A stretch of DNA of 64,000 bases, from positions 806,001 to 870,000 of the forward strand of contig NZ_CP162133.1 in the NCBI RefSeq assembly GCF_040833955.1, given 5' to 3'. The number at the start of each line of letters is the position of its first letter. Positions within the stretch are counted from its first letter, which is position 1. Source of the stretch: Leptospira sp. WS60.C2 (GTDB lineage: Bacteria > Spirochaetota > Leptospiria > Leptospirales > Leptospiraceae). The translations under genes and the position numbers were made by a program. The notes below the pieces were generated by a model. That model was not told the origin of the DNA and did no database searches. It saw nothing but the letters and a program-made list of their open reading frames with translations. Positions 1-10,378 of this stretch are shown here, in pieces.

Positions 1-933
1 TTTTTAAAAGAAAATTCTGGAGATTTTTATTTTACCACTTGTTTGTCCCAAGACAACCTAACAGAAGAAAATTTAGAGTTAGCAAATCAATTTGAAATCC
101 CTGTTCTTGGACAAATGTTACAAGAAGGGAATGGTGGATGGGATGTGAAACTCGGTGGTTATACCGCATTTGTTCCGTTTAGCCAATTGGATGTCTCTCT
201 CAAAGGGAAAAACATTTCGGGAAAACGAATTAAATTTATCATTTCTGAAATTGGGAAAAAACAAACCAAAATCCTTCTTTCGCAAAAGAAAATTGCAGAT
301 AAAGAAAGAGAAACAAAAAAACAGCTGTTACGTGATGAATTAAAAGTGGGGATGTTTGTTTCTTGTACTGTGAAAAGCATTCATAAATTCGGTCTCATTG
401 TGGACATGGACGGACTTGATGCACTGGTTCCACAGTCTGAGGCAACTTACAAAAAGAATGTAGACCTCACAACAGAGTTTCGTGTGGGAGAAACTCTCCG
501 TGCCAAAATTTTAACCTTGGATTGGTCGACGAATAAAATCTCGCTGAGTGCAAAAGATTTTCTGTCGGATCCTTGGTCAGGAAAACTTCCTTTTAAGGAA
601 TCGGATATCATATCGGGAACAGTTGAGTCGATCAAACCATTTGGACTCTTTGTTCGCCTAGGAGAAGATTTTTCAGGTCTTGTCCCAAACAAGGAAACTG
701 GCGTTCCACAAAGAACTCCACTCAATACAGTGTTCCAACCAGGACAGAAACTTGAGGTCTTTGTTTTAGAAATCAATCCAGAAAAAAGACAAATTGCTCT
801 ATCGATCTCCAAAGCTTCCGAAGCAAAGGATCGAATGGAATACCAAGAGTATCTTTCGAAAGATGAAACAACTTCTTCCATGTCAAGTTTTGGTATGGCA
901 CTGAAAAAATCTTTGGAAAACCAAAAGAAGTAG
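1..933 (+). CDS. S1 RNA-binding domain protein, 5' end outside the window
   Basis: The reading frame is open to base 1, so the gene begins upstream; the TTG at 43 is only an internal codon. The visible part has three S1-type OB folds, about residues 18-85, 100-172 and 186-264 counted from base 43. Each shows the S1 pattern of a GxV entry, a central KFGLIVDM- or PFGLFVRL-type strand and a closing ISLSAK- or IALSIS-type strand. The C-terminal tail is low-complexity and Ser/Lys-rich. Tandem S1 domains bind single-stranded RNA; the family includes ribosomal protein S1 and smaller S1-like proteins. Without the N-terminus I cannot say whether this is the true RpsA or a paralogue. The trmL frame begins 10 bases downstream, so the two may be cotranscribed. 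Confidence 0.85.
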   Translation, partial: FLKENSGDFYFTTCLSQDNLTEENLELANQFEIPVLGQMLQEGNGGWDVKLGGYTAFVPFSQLDVSLKGKNISGKRIKFIISEIGKKQTKILLSQKKIADKERETKKQLLRDELKVGMFVSCTVKSIHKFGLIVDMDGLDALVPQSEATYKKNVDLTTEFRVGETLRAKILTLDWSTNKISLSAKDFLSDPWSGKLPFKESDIISGTVESIKPFGLFVRLGEDFSGLVPNKETGVPQRTPLNTVFQPGQKLEVFVLEINPEKRQIALSISKASEAKDRMEYQEYLSKDETTSSMSSFGMALKKSLENQKK

Positions 934-943
934 TAACGATTCA

Positions 944-1411
944 TTGGAAGTTGCATTATTTCGTCCAGAAATTCCACCTAACACTGGCAACATAGCACGT
1001 TTGTGTGTGAATGCTGGTGTTCCCATGTCGATTGTCGGTGAACCTTCTTTCGACCTTTCGGAAAAAGCGGTGAGGCGGGCTGGTCTTGACTACTGGAAGG
1101 ACTTGGAATTATATCGGTATTCGTCTTGGGAAGAGTTTCGGGATCAGAAACATGCCGAAGGAAAACGCATTTTTCTCGTTTCTAAATTTGGGAAAAAAGT
1201 GTATTGGGATGTTTCTTTTACATCACAAGATGTGTTTTTATTCGGGCGGGAAACTTCTGGCTTACCCGAAGAAATTCACAAAGGACATCCTTCTGACCAA
1301 ATCATTTCGATTCCCATGGCAGAAGCGAGTCGGTCCATCAATTTATCCAACGCGGTTGCCATCATCCTCTATGAAGCACTGCGCCAAGAAAAAACACGGA
1401 CTAATCCCTAA
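944..1411 (+). CDS. trmL: tRNA (cytidine/uridine-34 2'-O)-methyltransferase, TrmL/SPOUT family
   Basis: This 155-residue protein has all the signatures of TrmL, which methylates the ribose of the wobble nucleotide 34 in tRNA-Leu using SAM. It begins with ALFRPEIPPNTGNIARLC, the family N-terminus. The trefoil-knot SAM site follows as LFGRETSGLPEE, then SINLSNAVAIILYEAL near the C-terminus. Length matches the single-domain SPOUT enzymes. The start is TTG at 944, four codons before the conserved ALF; no ATG is available and the ribosome-binding site is weak, which suggests coupling to the preceding S1 gene. It is followed at 49 bases by an RsbW-like gene. Confidence 0.9.
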   Translation: MEVALFRPEIPPNTGNIARLCVNAGVPMSIVGEPSFDLSEKAVRRAGLDYWKDLELYRYSSWEEFRDQKHAEGKRIFLVSKFGKKVYWDVSFTSQDVFLFGRETSGLPEEIHKGHPSDQIISIPMAEASRSINLSNAVAIILYEALRQEKTRTNP

Positions 1412-1459
1412 TGGATAAAACAATTTACAAGTCCTCCATTCCCATTGAAATGGGAATAT

Positions 1460-2128
1460 ATGCCGTTCCCTCTCTCCAGAACTGAGTTAGAGAAAGAAAT
1501 CAAAGCTTTGTTCTCCAATGGTCTTTCGGGGAATGTGAACGATTTTTACTCTTGGGTGTTTATGGAAACCCAGAGAAAATTCAAAGAGGCACCAGATACA
1601 ACTCTGGAAAAGGTCATCTCCGTTTTGGATGACTTTGTAAAAGAAGGACTCATCGCGACTAATCCCATTGACCCTCGGGAATATGCAATCACGGACACAT
1701 CACCCATTGTTCGTAAGATGGGAACATCGGAAACATTTGTGATTTTGGGTGCATTACATTTTAATCCAATGCAATATGTGAGGACAAGGCTTGCTTACTT
1801 TCTCAAGCGAAATGGTATCGATGAAGAAATGAGTATGGACCTTTGTATTGCCACTGTGGAAGCCGTGGAAAATGCGGCCAAGTATGGCGATGGTGGTGGT
1901 GTCGAAGTCACCTTCCAAATCGACAAACAGAAAGTATTTAGCATTGAGATGATCAATACCGTAAAAGATTTTAATTTAGAAGATGATATCCAAAGAGGAA
2001 AATTTTCATCCACTGCCACTCTTATGCGCGGTATGATGGTCATGCAAAAACTTTTTGATTCAGTGGACTTAGAGATTACTGATAACAGAAAACAAGCTAT
2101 CCTAAAAGCAACTCGTAAACTAACATAG
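1460..2128 (+). CDS. ATP-binding protein of the RsbW/anti-sigma kinase-like GHKL type
   Basis: The C-terminal half (about residues 110-220) carries a GHKL/HATPase fold with the N-box EAVENAAKYGDGGG and a later GMMVMQKLFDSVDLEI segment, as in RsbW/SpoIIAB-like serine kinases. The N-terminal half is helical and unrecognised. Such proteins usually bind an anti-anti-sigma factor or act in partner-switching, but no sigma or STAS gene lies beside it here. ATG 1460 has GGGA five bases upstream, better than the in-frame TTG at 1445, so I place the start there. It ends six bases before uvrB. The fold is fairly clear; the biological role is inference. Confidence 0.75.
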   Translation: MPFPLSRTELEKEIKALFSNGLSGNVNDFYSWVFMETQRKFKEAPDTTLEKVISVLDDFVKEGLIATNPIDPREYAITDTSPIVRKMGTSETFVILGALHFNPMQYVRTRLAYFLKRNGIDEEMSMDLCIATVEAVENAAKYGDGGGVEVTFQIDKQKVFSIEMINTVKDFNLEDDIQRGKFSSTATLMRGMMVMQKLFDSVDLEITDNRKQAILKATRKLT

Positions 2129-2134
2129 GTTCCT

Positions 2135-4129
2135 ATGGCAAATTTCAAGATGGTTTCTCCTTTCAAAGCCGCCGGAGACCAAGTGAAAGCAATCGAAAAC
2201 ATTGCAAAGTCATTCGGTGAAGGAAAAAATAAAATCACCCTCGTAGGTGTGACTGGTTCTGGAAAAACTTTTACCATGGCCGAGGTGATCACTCGCGTTA
2301 AAAAACCTACTCTCATTCTATCTCATAACAAAACCTTAGCGGCACAATTATTTCGTGAGTTTAAGGAATTTTTTCCTGATAATGCTGTAGAATATTTTGT
2401 TTCTTATTACGATTATTACCAACCTGAGGCCTACGTGCCTTCTTCAGATACTTTTATTGAAAAAGACATGTCGATGAATGAAGAGATCGACAAACTCAGA
2501 TTACGTGCTACTTCCAGTCTTTTGGAACGAGATGATGTGATCATCGTCAGTTCTGTGTCGTGTATTTATGGTTTGGGTTCCCCTGAAGACTATATGAATT
2601 CAGTAGTCATGTTGCATGTTGGTGATAAAATTGATCGTGATCAAATCATTCGTAAGTTTTTACACATCCAATATGCTAGAAATGATATTGATTTTAGTCG
2701 GGGAAATTTCCGTGTTCGGGGTGATACGATTGAAATTATGCCTTCTTACCAAGAGGAAGGAATTCGCATTGAACTTTTTGGAGATGAAATTGATGGACTT
2801 TCCAAAATTGATCCTCTTACTGGCAAAGTAAAAACCAAACTAGACCGTGTCGTTGTGTATCCTGCAAAACACTTTATCACCTCAGGTCCGAAAATCAAAG
2901 ATGCCATTGAAAAAATCAAAGAAGAGATGGCGGCCCAAAAAGAACATTTTTTAAAACAGGGCAAACACTTAGAAGCGGAACGGATTGAATCTAGAACCAA
3001 TTATGATATGGAGATGTTACTCGAACTTGGGTATTGTAGTGGTATCGAAAACTATTCTAGGCATTTGACAGGAAGGTCGGAAGGCGAAAGACCTGCTTGT
3101 TTACTCGATTATTTTCCTGGCAAAGATTTTTTACTCATCATTGATGAATCCCATGTGACACTTCCACAGATTGGTGGGATGTATGCGGGAGATAGATCCA
3201 GAAAACAAACGTTAGTTGATTTTGGATTCCGATTGCCAAGTGCTCTGGACAATCGTCCTCTTAACTTCGTTGAATTTGAGGCTATGACACCTAGAACATT
3301 GTATGTCTCAGCCACTCCTGATGACAACGAGATCCAAAAAAGTGAAGCCGTCTTCGAACAAATCATTCGTCCGACAGGACTTCTTGATCCGATTGTCGAA
3401 GTAAGACCTACTAACAATCAAATTGAAGACCTTTTGAATGAAATTCGATTGCGAATCGAACAAAAAGAGAGAATTCTAATCACCACTCTCACAAAAAAGA
3501 TGTCTGAAGATTTAACAGACTACTACAAAGAAGTGGGTTTAAAAATCGCATACCTCCATTCCGAAATTGATACCATCGAACGAACGGAAATCATTCGAGA
3601 CCTCAGGAGAGGTGTCTATGATTGTATTGTCGGAATCAACTTACTCAGAGAAGGATTGGATATCCCTGAGGTGTCTTTAGTTGCCATCTTGGATGCAGAT
3701 AAGGAAGGGTTTTTACGTAATTATAAATCACTGATCCAAACGATTGGCCGTGCCGCAAGGAACGTGAATGGAAAAGCAATTTTGTATGCCGATCGGATGA
3801 CAGATTCCATCAAAAAAGCCATCAGTGAAACCGAAAGACGTCGTTCCATTCAAGAAGAACACAATCGTAAAATGGGAATCACACCGCAAACGATCAGAAA
3901 GGAAATTCATGATATCCTTCCACGCGAGATGGCGGAAGAGGATAGTAAGGAAGAAGCCTTAAAAGATTTAGAAAAAGAATTTACCTTGAAGAAATACAAA
4001 ACCAAAGACAAGTTACGGGAAGCATTGAAACGGGAGATGTTGCGATATGCACAGGATCTCGATTTTGAAAAGGCAGCAATGTTTCGCGATAAAATGTTAG
4101 CACTTGGTCCAGATAAAATTGAAACGTAA
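2135..4129 (+). CDS. uvrB: Excinuclease ABC subunit B
   Basis: UvrB receives damaged DNA from UvrA, verifies the lesion with a beta-hairpin and recruits UvrC in nucleotide excision repair. The 664-residue product is full length. It has the Walker [15 protein letters not shown] near residue 40, the tyrosine-rich hairpin [17 protein letters not shown] near residue 92, the DEAD-like [14 protein letters not shown], helicase motifs [17 protein letters not shown] and QTIGRAARN, and a C-terminal UVR motif ([14 protein letters not shown]) for UvrC contact. It starts ATG 2135 and ends just before the preferred start of lon. Confidence 0.97.
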   Translation: MANFKMVSPFKAAGDQVKAIENIAKSFGEGKNKITLVGVTGSGKTFTMAEVITRVKKPTLILSHNKTLAAQLFREFKEFFPDNAVEYFVSYYDYYQPEAYVPSSDTFIEKDMSMNEEIDKLRLRATSSLLERDDVIIVSSVSCIYGLGSPEDYMNSVVMLHVGDKIDRDQIIRKFLHIQYARNDIDFSRGNFRVRGDTIEIMPSYQEEGIRIELFGDEIDGLSKIDPLTGKVKTKLDRVVVYPAKHFITSGPKIKDAIEKIKEEMAAQKEHFLKQGKHLEAERIESRTNYDMEMLLELGYCSGIENYSRHLTGRSEGERPACLLDYFPGKDFLLIIDESHVTLPQIGGMYAGDRSRKQTLVDFGFRLPSALDNRPLNFVEFEAMTPRTLYVSATPDDNEIQKSEAVFEQIIRPTGLLDPIVEVRPTNNQIEDLLNEIRLRIEQKERILITTLTKKMSEDLTDYYKEVGLKIAYLHSEIDTIERTEIIRDLRRGVYDCIVGINLLREGLDIPEVSLVAILDADKEGFLRNYKSLIQTIGRAARNVNGKAILYADRMTDSIKKAISETERRRSIQEEHNRKMGITPQTIRKEIHDILPREMAEEDSKEEALKDLEKEFTLKKYKTKDKLREALKREMLRYAQDLDFEKAAMFRDKMLALGPDKIET

Positions 4130-4142
4130 GGAAGGATACGGA

Positions 4143-6515
4143 TTGGAAACAAATGAATTTTGGGAAAACCCAACCAAATTGGCAAGACTCGAAGATACGT
4201 TACCAAAACAGATCTTTTTACTTCCGATCAAAGTGCGACCTGTATTTCCTGGAATCATTACACCCCTCATTGTACCACCAGGTAGGTTCATCCAATCCAT
4301 TGAGGAATCTTCGAAAGGAGCTGGATTTTTAGGTCTTATATTGCTAAAGGAAGATGAATCAGAACTTCCTTCAGAAGATAATATTTTCCAAATTGGAGTT
4401 GTGGCTCGGATCTTAAAAAAAATCAATCTACCAGATGGTGGGATGAATATATTGGTCAATACCATCCAACGTTTTAAAATCAATTCGATCCATTCCAAAG
4501 AACCTTTGTTAATTGCAAATGTAAGTTACCCTGAAGAAGAGTTAGGTACAAGTAAAAACAACATCAAGGCACTGATGCGAACCTTACTCATCTTAACAAA
4601 GGAACTCGCACAAAACAATCCTCTATTTACAGAGGACATGAAGTTGACCATGATGAATGTGAACGAACCCGCTAAAATGGCTGACTTTGTTTGTTCTATT
4701 TTGAATTTAGAAAAAGAAGAATACCAATCCGTCATTGAAGCCATTCACATCAACGATCGACTTGAAAAAGTATTGTTATTCTTGAAAAAAGAGATCGAAC
4801 TCGTTGTTTTGCAGAAAAAAATCCAAGAACAAATCAATGATAAAATAGACAACCAACAAAGGCAATTTTTCCTAAGGGAACAATTAAAGGCCATTCAGCA
4901 AGAGTTAGGTGTTGGTGAAGACAAAACCGAACAAAAATATGATAAATTACTCACGCGTTTAAAATCCATTCCCGTTGCCGAAGAAATCATTCTGGAAGTA
5001 GAAAGGGAGATTGATAAATTTAAAAATTCCGATCCCATCTCGAGCGATTACAATGTGATTCGCAATTATTTGGATTTAGTCGATAGTTTGCCTTGGGAAA
5101 AACCAGCTGCTAAAGACATCAACTTACAACACGCCAAGAAGGTATTAAACAGAGACCATCATAAACTAGAAGATGTCAAAGAACGTATTTTGGAATTTTT
5201 AGCCGTTCACAAATTGAATCCAAAAAGCAAGGGTTCGATCCTTTGTCTTGTCGGTCCACCGGGTGTGGGAAAAACTTCCATCGCAAAATCCATTGCTGAA
5301 GCACTTGGTCGTAAGTTTTATCGTTTTTCCGTGGGTGGTGTGAGAGATGAAGCAGAGATCAAAGGGCATCGCCGAACTTACATTGGTGCGATGCCTGGAA
5401 AACTCATCAATGCACTTAAGATTACGAAGGAAAGAGATACTGTCATTTTACTCGATGAGATTGATAAGATGTCCCAGGGTTACCAAGGTGATCCGCAAGC
5501 GGCCCTTCTAGAGGTACTTGACCCGGAACAAAATTTTAATTTCCGCGATCATTATTTAGATCTACCATTTGATTTGTCAGATGTACTTTTCATTGCCACT
5601 GCCAATACCTTTGAGCCAATCCCACGTGTGTTACTCGATCGTATGGAAGTGATCCAACTATCAGGTTATATCACAGAGGAAAAGGTCCAGATCTTTCAGA
5701 AATACCTTTGGAATAAAATTTTCATTAAGAATGGACTCAATCCAGATTTATTCTCGATGAAAAAAGAAACAGTGAGCCATCTCATCAATTCTTACTCGAG
5801 AGAATCTGGTTTAAGGGGACTTGAAAAAACATTTGATAAATTAGTACGTAAACTTGCTCTCAAACAGGTGTTAAAGGAAAAGTATTCCAAAGAGATCCGA
5901 GAAAAAGACTTGGTGGAATACTTAGGGCCACCTCCATTTGTCGATGATCGAATGACCATTCCCAAAGTACCAGGAACGGCTCTCGGCCTTGCTTGGACGA
6001 ATGCTGGTGGATCTACCTTACTCATTGAAGCTGTGTTGATTCCGGGAAAAGGTGGATTAACACTCACTGGCCAGATGGGTAAAATGATGGAAGAGTCAGC
6101 AAACATTGCTCTATCGTTTGTTAAAAATTATGTAAACAACGATGCTTTGTTTGATAAAAAAGCGATCCACTTACACGTACCAGACGGTGCGACTCCAAAA
6201 GATGGTCCAAGTGCTGGGATCACGATGGCAACTGCCATTTTATCGCTAGTAACAAATCGCGTTCTAAATCCTGGCTTTGGAATGACGGGTGAGCTCACAC
6301 TCACGGGTGAAGTTTTGGCCATAGGTGGATTACGAGAAAAAATCGTAGCGGCAAAACGAGTGGGAATCAAAAAAATCATCTTTCCTAAAGATAATGAAAA
6401 AGCGTTTCAAGAAATTCCTGATTACGTGAAAAAAGGAGTTACCTTCTATCCAGTGACTCGATTTGAAGAAGTCGAGAAATTGGTTTTTGGGAAACCAAAG
6501 AGTAAGAAAAAATGA
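4143..6515 (+). CDS. lon: ATP-dependent protease Lon
   Basis: This is a cytoplasmic AAA+ serine protease that degrades misfolded and regulatory proteins. From TTG 4143 the product is 790 residues, the normal Lon length. It has an N-terminal LonN domain (about 20-205), a coiled linker, Walker [10 protein letters not shown] (371-379), Walker [11 protein letters not shown] (434-443) and the protease domain with the Ser-Lys dyad Ser690 ([10 protein letters not shown]) and Lys733 ([12 protein letters not shown]), 43 residues apart as in E. coli. The frame is open back to 4104, inside uvrB, but AAGGAAGGA lies 6 bases before TTG 4143, so I prefer that start. The stop overlaps the next gene as ATGA. 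Confidence 0.96.
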   Translation: METNEFWENPTKLARLEDTLPKQIFLLPIKVRPVFPGIITPLIVPPGRFIQSIEESSKGAGFLGLILLKEDESELPSEDNIFQIGVVARILKKINLPDGGMNILVNTIQRFKINSIHSKEPLLIANVSYPEEELGTSKNNIKALMRTLLILTKELAQNNPLFTEDMKLTMMNVNEPAKMADFVCSILNLEKEEYQSVIEAIHINDRLEKVLLFLKKEIELVVLQKKIQEQINDKIDNQQRQFFLREQLKAIQQELGVGEDKTEQKYDKLLTRLKSIPVAEEIILEVEREIDKFKNSDPISSDYNVIRNYLDLVDSLPWEKPAAKDINLQHAKKVLNRDHHKLEDVKERILEFLAVHKLNPKSKGSILCLVGPPGVGKTSIAKSIAEALGRKFYRFSVGGVRDEAEIKGHRRTYIGAMPGKLINALKITKERDTVILLDEIDKMSQGYQGDPQAALLEVLDPEQNFNFRDHYLDLPFDLSDVLFIATANTFEPIPRVLLDRMEVIQLSGYITEEKVQIFQKYLWNKIFIKNGLNPDLFSMKKETVSHLINSYSRESGLRGLEKTFDKLVRKLALKQVLKEKYSKEIREKDLVEYLGPPPFVDDRMTIPKVPGTALGLAWTNAGGSTLLIEAVLIPGKGGLTLTGQMGKMMEESANIALSFVKNYVNNDALFDKKAIHLHVPDGATPKDGPSAGITMATAILSLVTNRVLNPGFGMTGELTLTGEVLAIGGLREKIVAAKRVGIKKIIFPKDNEKAFQEIPDYVKKGVTFYPVTRFEEVEKLVFGKPKSKKK

Positions 6516-8995
6516 ATCATAAAAATCATTCCTTTTATTTAATTTTGGAAGTTTTATATGGCCATATAACTGATCTTTTGCGATATATTTGGCGCAAAAA
6601 AAATCAAGTGATCACCATTGGGCTTATTGTGGGAGTCTTTTTGACGTTTTTCTTTTTAGGTGGTGCTTACGTAGTCTGGTCAGGAGAAGAAGCGAGGGTT
6701 CACAAATCTCTAGAAAAATACCGATCAGAAGTCTCTAATTTTTACGATAGTTTCCAACCGAAGTCTGTAAAGATTTTAGACCGTAGTGGAAAAGTGATGG
6801 GGGAATTTTACAGACGTAACTTTCGTCCCATCCGCACGGATAATTTGGCAAAACACAATGTGATCGTTTGGGCAGTTCTTTCCTCTGAGGATAGAGAGTT
6901 TTTTTCTCACTCAGGGTTGAACTATACCGCCATTTTACGTGCTGTTGTTACCAACTTAGTGCAATTTCGGTTGTCTCAAGGTGGCTCCACCATCTCACAG
7001 CAGTTAGCTAAACTCACCCTCAATCTTGGAAAGCGTAATTTATTTAACAAACTGACCGAGTTGTATTGTACGTTCTATATTGAAAGCCAATATTCAAAAG
7101 AAGAAATTTTGACTATGTACCTCAACCAAATCTTCTTGGGAGAAGGAAACACAGGTGTGGAAGAAGCTGCCAGATATTACTTTCGTAAACCTGCATCAGA
7201 ACTAAGTCCAGAAGAGGCTGCACTTCTTGTGGGGATCATTCCTGCACCGAGTGTTTACAATCCAGTTCGGAATCTGGGGATTGCTCTCTCGCGCCAAAAA
7301 CGAGTGTTATATGATATGGCGCGTAATCCTGAACTGCATCCTTCACAGAAAGACATCCCAGTGAAATTTTCTGAATCCATCGAGGTCAATTTAAAACGGT
7401 TTCGTACGATTTATAAAGTAAAAGAAACAAAGGACGAGGATGGGAATCCTAAATACTCAAGTGAGATTGGTAAATACGGAGCAGATAAAGACTTCCGTGT
7501 CAATCTAGCTCCTGATTTTAATACCGAAATTCGTCGATTTATTTTAGAGAAATTTTCAAACGAAGATTTGGAAGAACGAGGTCTTCTTGTTTATACCACC
7601 TTAGATCTCGAAAAACAGAGGTTTGCTGAAGAAGCCTTGAGAATTGGTGTTGATTCTGTGCGTGGCGATTTGTCGAAACAAGAATCAGAATACCAATCTA
7701 AAGGAAAAACCGAATTAGCTGAGGTAACACGAAGTATTCTGCCACAATTGAGTGGTTCTATGATTTCCCTTGATCCAGAAACGGGTGATGTGGAAGCACT
7801 TGTGGGTGGGTATAAAATCTCCAATGTGTTTCGATTCAATCGAGCAGAGGAAGCAAAACGCCAACCTGGTTCCACGATCAAGGCTTTGGTCTACGCCCTT
7901 GCTTTTGAAAAAAGAATCGTGAATCCTTCTTCTAAAATCAAAGATGAAAAATTAGACATATCAGGATATTCTCCCAAAAACTGGTACAAAGGTTACAAAG
8001 GAGAGATTACAGTCAGACAAGCGTTAGCACAGTCTGTGAATACAGTATCAGTCAAACTTCTGAATGAAGTTGGAATCTCCTATTTCATTCAAAAAATAAG
8101 TGCGATTCTTTCTATTCCGGAAGAAGAAGCAGAACAAAGGTTTCAACGAAATCTTTCCTTAGCCCTTGGTTCTGGGGAATTGAGTCCGATGGAATTGTCA
8201 GTGATTTATGCAACACTGATGAATGGGGGAAGGCGAGTCACTCCCAGAAAAATCATCAAAATCACTGATATGGATGGAAACGAGTTTTATAATACAGTTC
8301 CTAATGAGGCCGCAGAACAAATCTTGGATCCTGTTGCTTGCGCTATGGCAATTAATACTCTTCAGTCTGTTTTAACGGAAGAAGGAACCATGACTCTGAA
8401 ACGGAAAGAAGGGGAACCCTTTTTATATGCCGGTAAAACAGGAACAGTCCAATCTCCAAAACTCAAATCCTCGAAATGGAAAGGAATCAAAGGTGTGCGG
8501 GATGTTTGGTTTGCAGGTCTCACACCTAGGAATGTAACGGTCGTTTGGGTAGGTCATGATGAAGGAGCACCTTTCCCTGGCTCTGGTTCAGGAGTGTCTG
8601 GAGGGATTTGGTACAAATACATCCAAAATGTGAAAGCTAAACTTGGTATGGGAAATCAACTCATTCCAAGTTTTGTAGGCGATTTTGTAAAAGTGGATGT
8701 TTGTGCTGATGATGGGACCTTGATCGAAAACAATCCTGAGTATGTCTGTAAAGTTCCATTGTATGCACAATATTATTATATTGGTGATTTACCACCAAAA
8801 CGAGTTGGATTTAACAAACCAGAAATATTGCCTCCTACTCTTACCCAACCTAACCTAACAGAAGAAGATGAATCAGAGATTTCTACGTATGAATCGGATG
8901 GAACAAAATCACAACCAACAGCTGTAGACTCTGTCGAATTGGAACCACCTCTTATAGATAATCGGCGAGTTCGGTATACCGAAGAAAATCCTTAG
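6512..8995 (+). CDS. Class A penicillin-binding protein (PBP1-type)
   Basis: A bifunctional peptidoglycan synthase of 827 residues anchored by one N-terminal membrane segment (about 34-56). The GT51 glycosyltransferase domain has the catalytic [12 protein letters not shown] (Glu126) and [13 protein letters not shown]. The transpeptidase domain has SxxK at Ser454-Lys457 (GSTIK), SxN at 508-510 and KTG at 642-644. The last 90 residues are acidic, Pro-rich and probably disordered in the periplasm. The start overlaps the lon stop by four bases, so translation is likely coupled. Its 3' end overlaps the converging solute-binding gene by 44 bases. Confidence 0.94.
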   Translation: MNHKNHSFYLILEVLYGHITDLLRYIWRKKNQVITIGLIVGVFLTFFFLGGAYVVWSGEEARVHKSLEKYRSEVSNFYDSFQPKSVKILDRSGKVMGEFYRRNFRPIRTDNLAKHNVIVWAVLSSEDREFFSHSGLNYTAILRAVVTNLVQFRLSQGGSTISQQLAKLTLNLGKRNLFNKLTELYCTFYIESQYSKEEILTMYLNQIFLGEGNTGVEEAARYYFRKPASELSPEEAALLVGIIPAPSVYNPVRNLGIALSRQKRVLYDMARNPELHPSQKDIPVKFSESIEVNLKRFRTIYKVKETKDEDGNPKYSSEIGKYGADKDFRVNLAPDFNTEIRRFILEKFSNEDLEERGLLVYTTLDLEKQRFAEEALRIGVDSVRGDLSKQESEYQSKGKTELAEVTRSILPQLSGSMISLDPETGDVEALVGGYKISNVFRFNRAEEAKRQPGSTIKALVYALAFEKRIVNPSSKIKDEKLDISGYSPKNWYKGYKGEITVRQALAQSVNTVSVKLLNEVGISYFIQKISAILSIPEEEAEQRFQRNLSLALGSGELSPMELSVIYATLMNGGRRVTPRKIIKITDMDGNEFYNTVPNEAAEQILDPVACAMAINTLQSVLTEEGTMTLKRKEGEPFLYAGKTGTVQSPKLKSSKWKGIKGVRDVWFAGLTPRNVTVVWVGHDEGAPFPGSGSGVSGGIWYKYIQNVKAKLGMGNQLIPSFVGDFVKVDVCADDGTLIENNPEYVCKVPLYAQYYYIGDLPPKRVGFNKPEILPPTLTQPNLTEEDESEISTYESDGTKSQPTAVDSVELEPPLIDNRRVRYTEENP

Positions 8996-10376
8996 ATACT
9001 AAGTAATTTTCCTGGATGGACCATAAAAAAATCCATGGTTTGTCCAATGTGACAGTTTCAATTACAAATTTAGCGTCCGCTTCGTTTCTGTTAGGTTGAC
9101 TTAAAGTTTTTCCAATGCTTTCATTTTTATAAAAGGAACGATTGCCACCGTTTCCAAGTTTGTTTGGATGAAAGAGTGGATCCAAAAAATTCCAAACAGA
9201 ATCATAATCCGAATACCAGGTGAGAAGCGTTAAATCTCCTTTGCCTTCTCCGTTTTCCTTGTACAAAGGAGCTTTTTCCATCGGTCGAAGTTTGATTTTT
9301 AAACCAATCTCTTCTAATGCTTGTTTGATGGCTCTTCCCTTTGTTTGATTCTCATCATCTCCTCTCATTCTAAAGTCAATTTCTTGAGTCAGAATCTTTG
9401 GATAACATTTGGATATTTTCAGTTCAGAGATGGCTTTTTCGAGATCGTAAACAATGGGAATTGGTTTGAGCTTTAGATTGATTTTTTCTAAATAGGGCAG
9501 GGGGATGGGTCCATATGTCAAGTCTGCATGATTTTCTAGGAGCTTTTCGATGATCAATACTCTTGGGATACTGAAGTTTAAAGCATTTCGGAAATGGATA
9601 TCAAAACATGGATTTGTTTGGTTGATGCTGACATACTGAACGGATCGTCCTTTTTTTGTCAGTGTGGACTCAGAAGTTGCTTCTGGGATTGAAAGTAAAA
9701 AATCTGATAACTTAAACGCATCAAGCGAAGACTTACGGTATAAAAATAATGATGTGGTTGATTGAGGAAGAATTAGAAAACGAATGTTTGGTGGAAGGTT
9801 GTTTGTCTTTTCCTGTTGGTAAACTAAATCGATAAATTCATTCTTTTTCCATTGGACAAGTTTGTATTTCCCATAAGATCTGAGACGGTTCTTTCCCCAT
9901 TCTTCTTTGCCAATGATTGCTGCAAAGGGCAAACTTAACTTCTCCTTCCATTCTCTTTCCCCTGTTCCCTTTTGCAATCGCAACTCCAGCGTATCCTTCG
10001 AAAGAATGGAAACCGATTTTAAAAACTGATAATCTGCCTTTCTGGGATAAGATTCCAAAATGAGCCGGTTCAAACTAAAATGAATATCATCAATGGTGGG
10101 ACTATTATCATTCAATTGAAATTGCCAAATCTCTTCCATTCCGTTTGGAATATGTTTGGTGTTACGAATCCAAGGGGAAACGAACGAGTTGTTTGTCGTT
10201 TGGAATAAGCCTTGGTGCAGGAACTTCGCTAATTTTTGGCTGGTTAGATCTGTGCTGAATAGTGGGTCCAGATGGGCAGGGTCAGAGGGCAAAGCAATTT
10301 TAATGGCAAACTCCTCTGCATCTCTCACACAAAAAGTGAGGGACAAGAGAAAGAAAACGAGGGATAAGGTTCTCAT
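8952..10376 (-). CDS. Solute-binding lipoprotein, ABC peptide/nickel family 5 (SBP_bac_5)
   Basis: The protein begins with a hydrophobic signal ending LSLTFC, a plausible spirochaete lipobox with Cys as the lipidated residue. The mature part begins KIALPSDPAHLDPLFSTDLT, the classic start of DppA/OppA-type binding proteins, and contains a TWYSDYDSVWNFLDPLFHP stretch typical of their C-terminal lobe. About 474 residues. No oligopeptide permease genes are adjacent, so it may be an orphan binding protein. I place the start at ATG 10376 because the signal peptide begins there; an upstream frame extends to 10415 but would run into the diverging ABC gene. Confidence 0.8.
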   Translation of the reverse strand: MRTLSLVFFLLSLTFCVRDAEEFAIKIALPSDPAHLDPLFSTDLTSQKLAKFLHQGLFQTTNNSFVSPWIRNTKHIPNGMEEIWQFQLNDNSPTIDDIHFSLNRLILESYPRKADYQFLKSVSILSKDTLELRLQKGTGEREWKEKLSLPFAAIIGKEEWGKNRLRSYGKYKLVQWKKNEFIDLVYQQEKTNNLPPNIRFLILPQSTTSLFLYRKSSLDAFKLSDFLLSIPEATSESTLTKKGRSVQYVSINQTNPCFDIHFRNALNFSIPRVLIIEKLLENHADLTYGPIPLPYLEKINLKLKPIPIVYDLEKAISELKISKCYPKILTQEIDFRMRGDDENQTKGRAIKQALEEIGLKIKLRPMEKAPLYKENGEGKGDLTLLTWYSDYDSVWNFLDPLFHPNKLGNGGNRSFYKNESIGKTLSQPNRNEADAKFVIETVTLDKPWIFLWSIQENYLVSKDFLRYTELADYL

Positions 10377-10378
10377 AC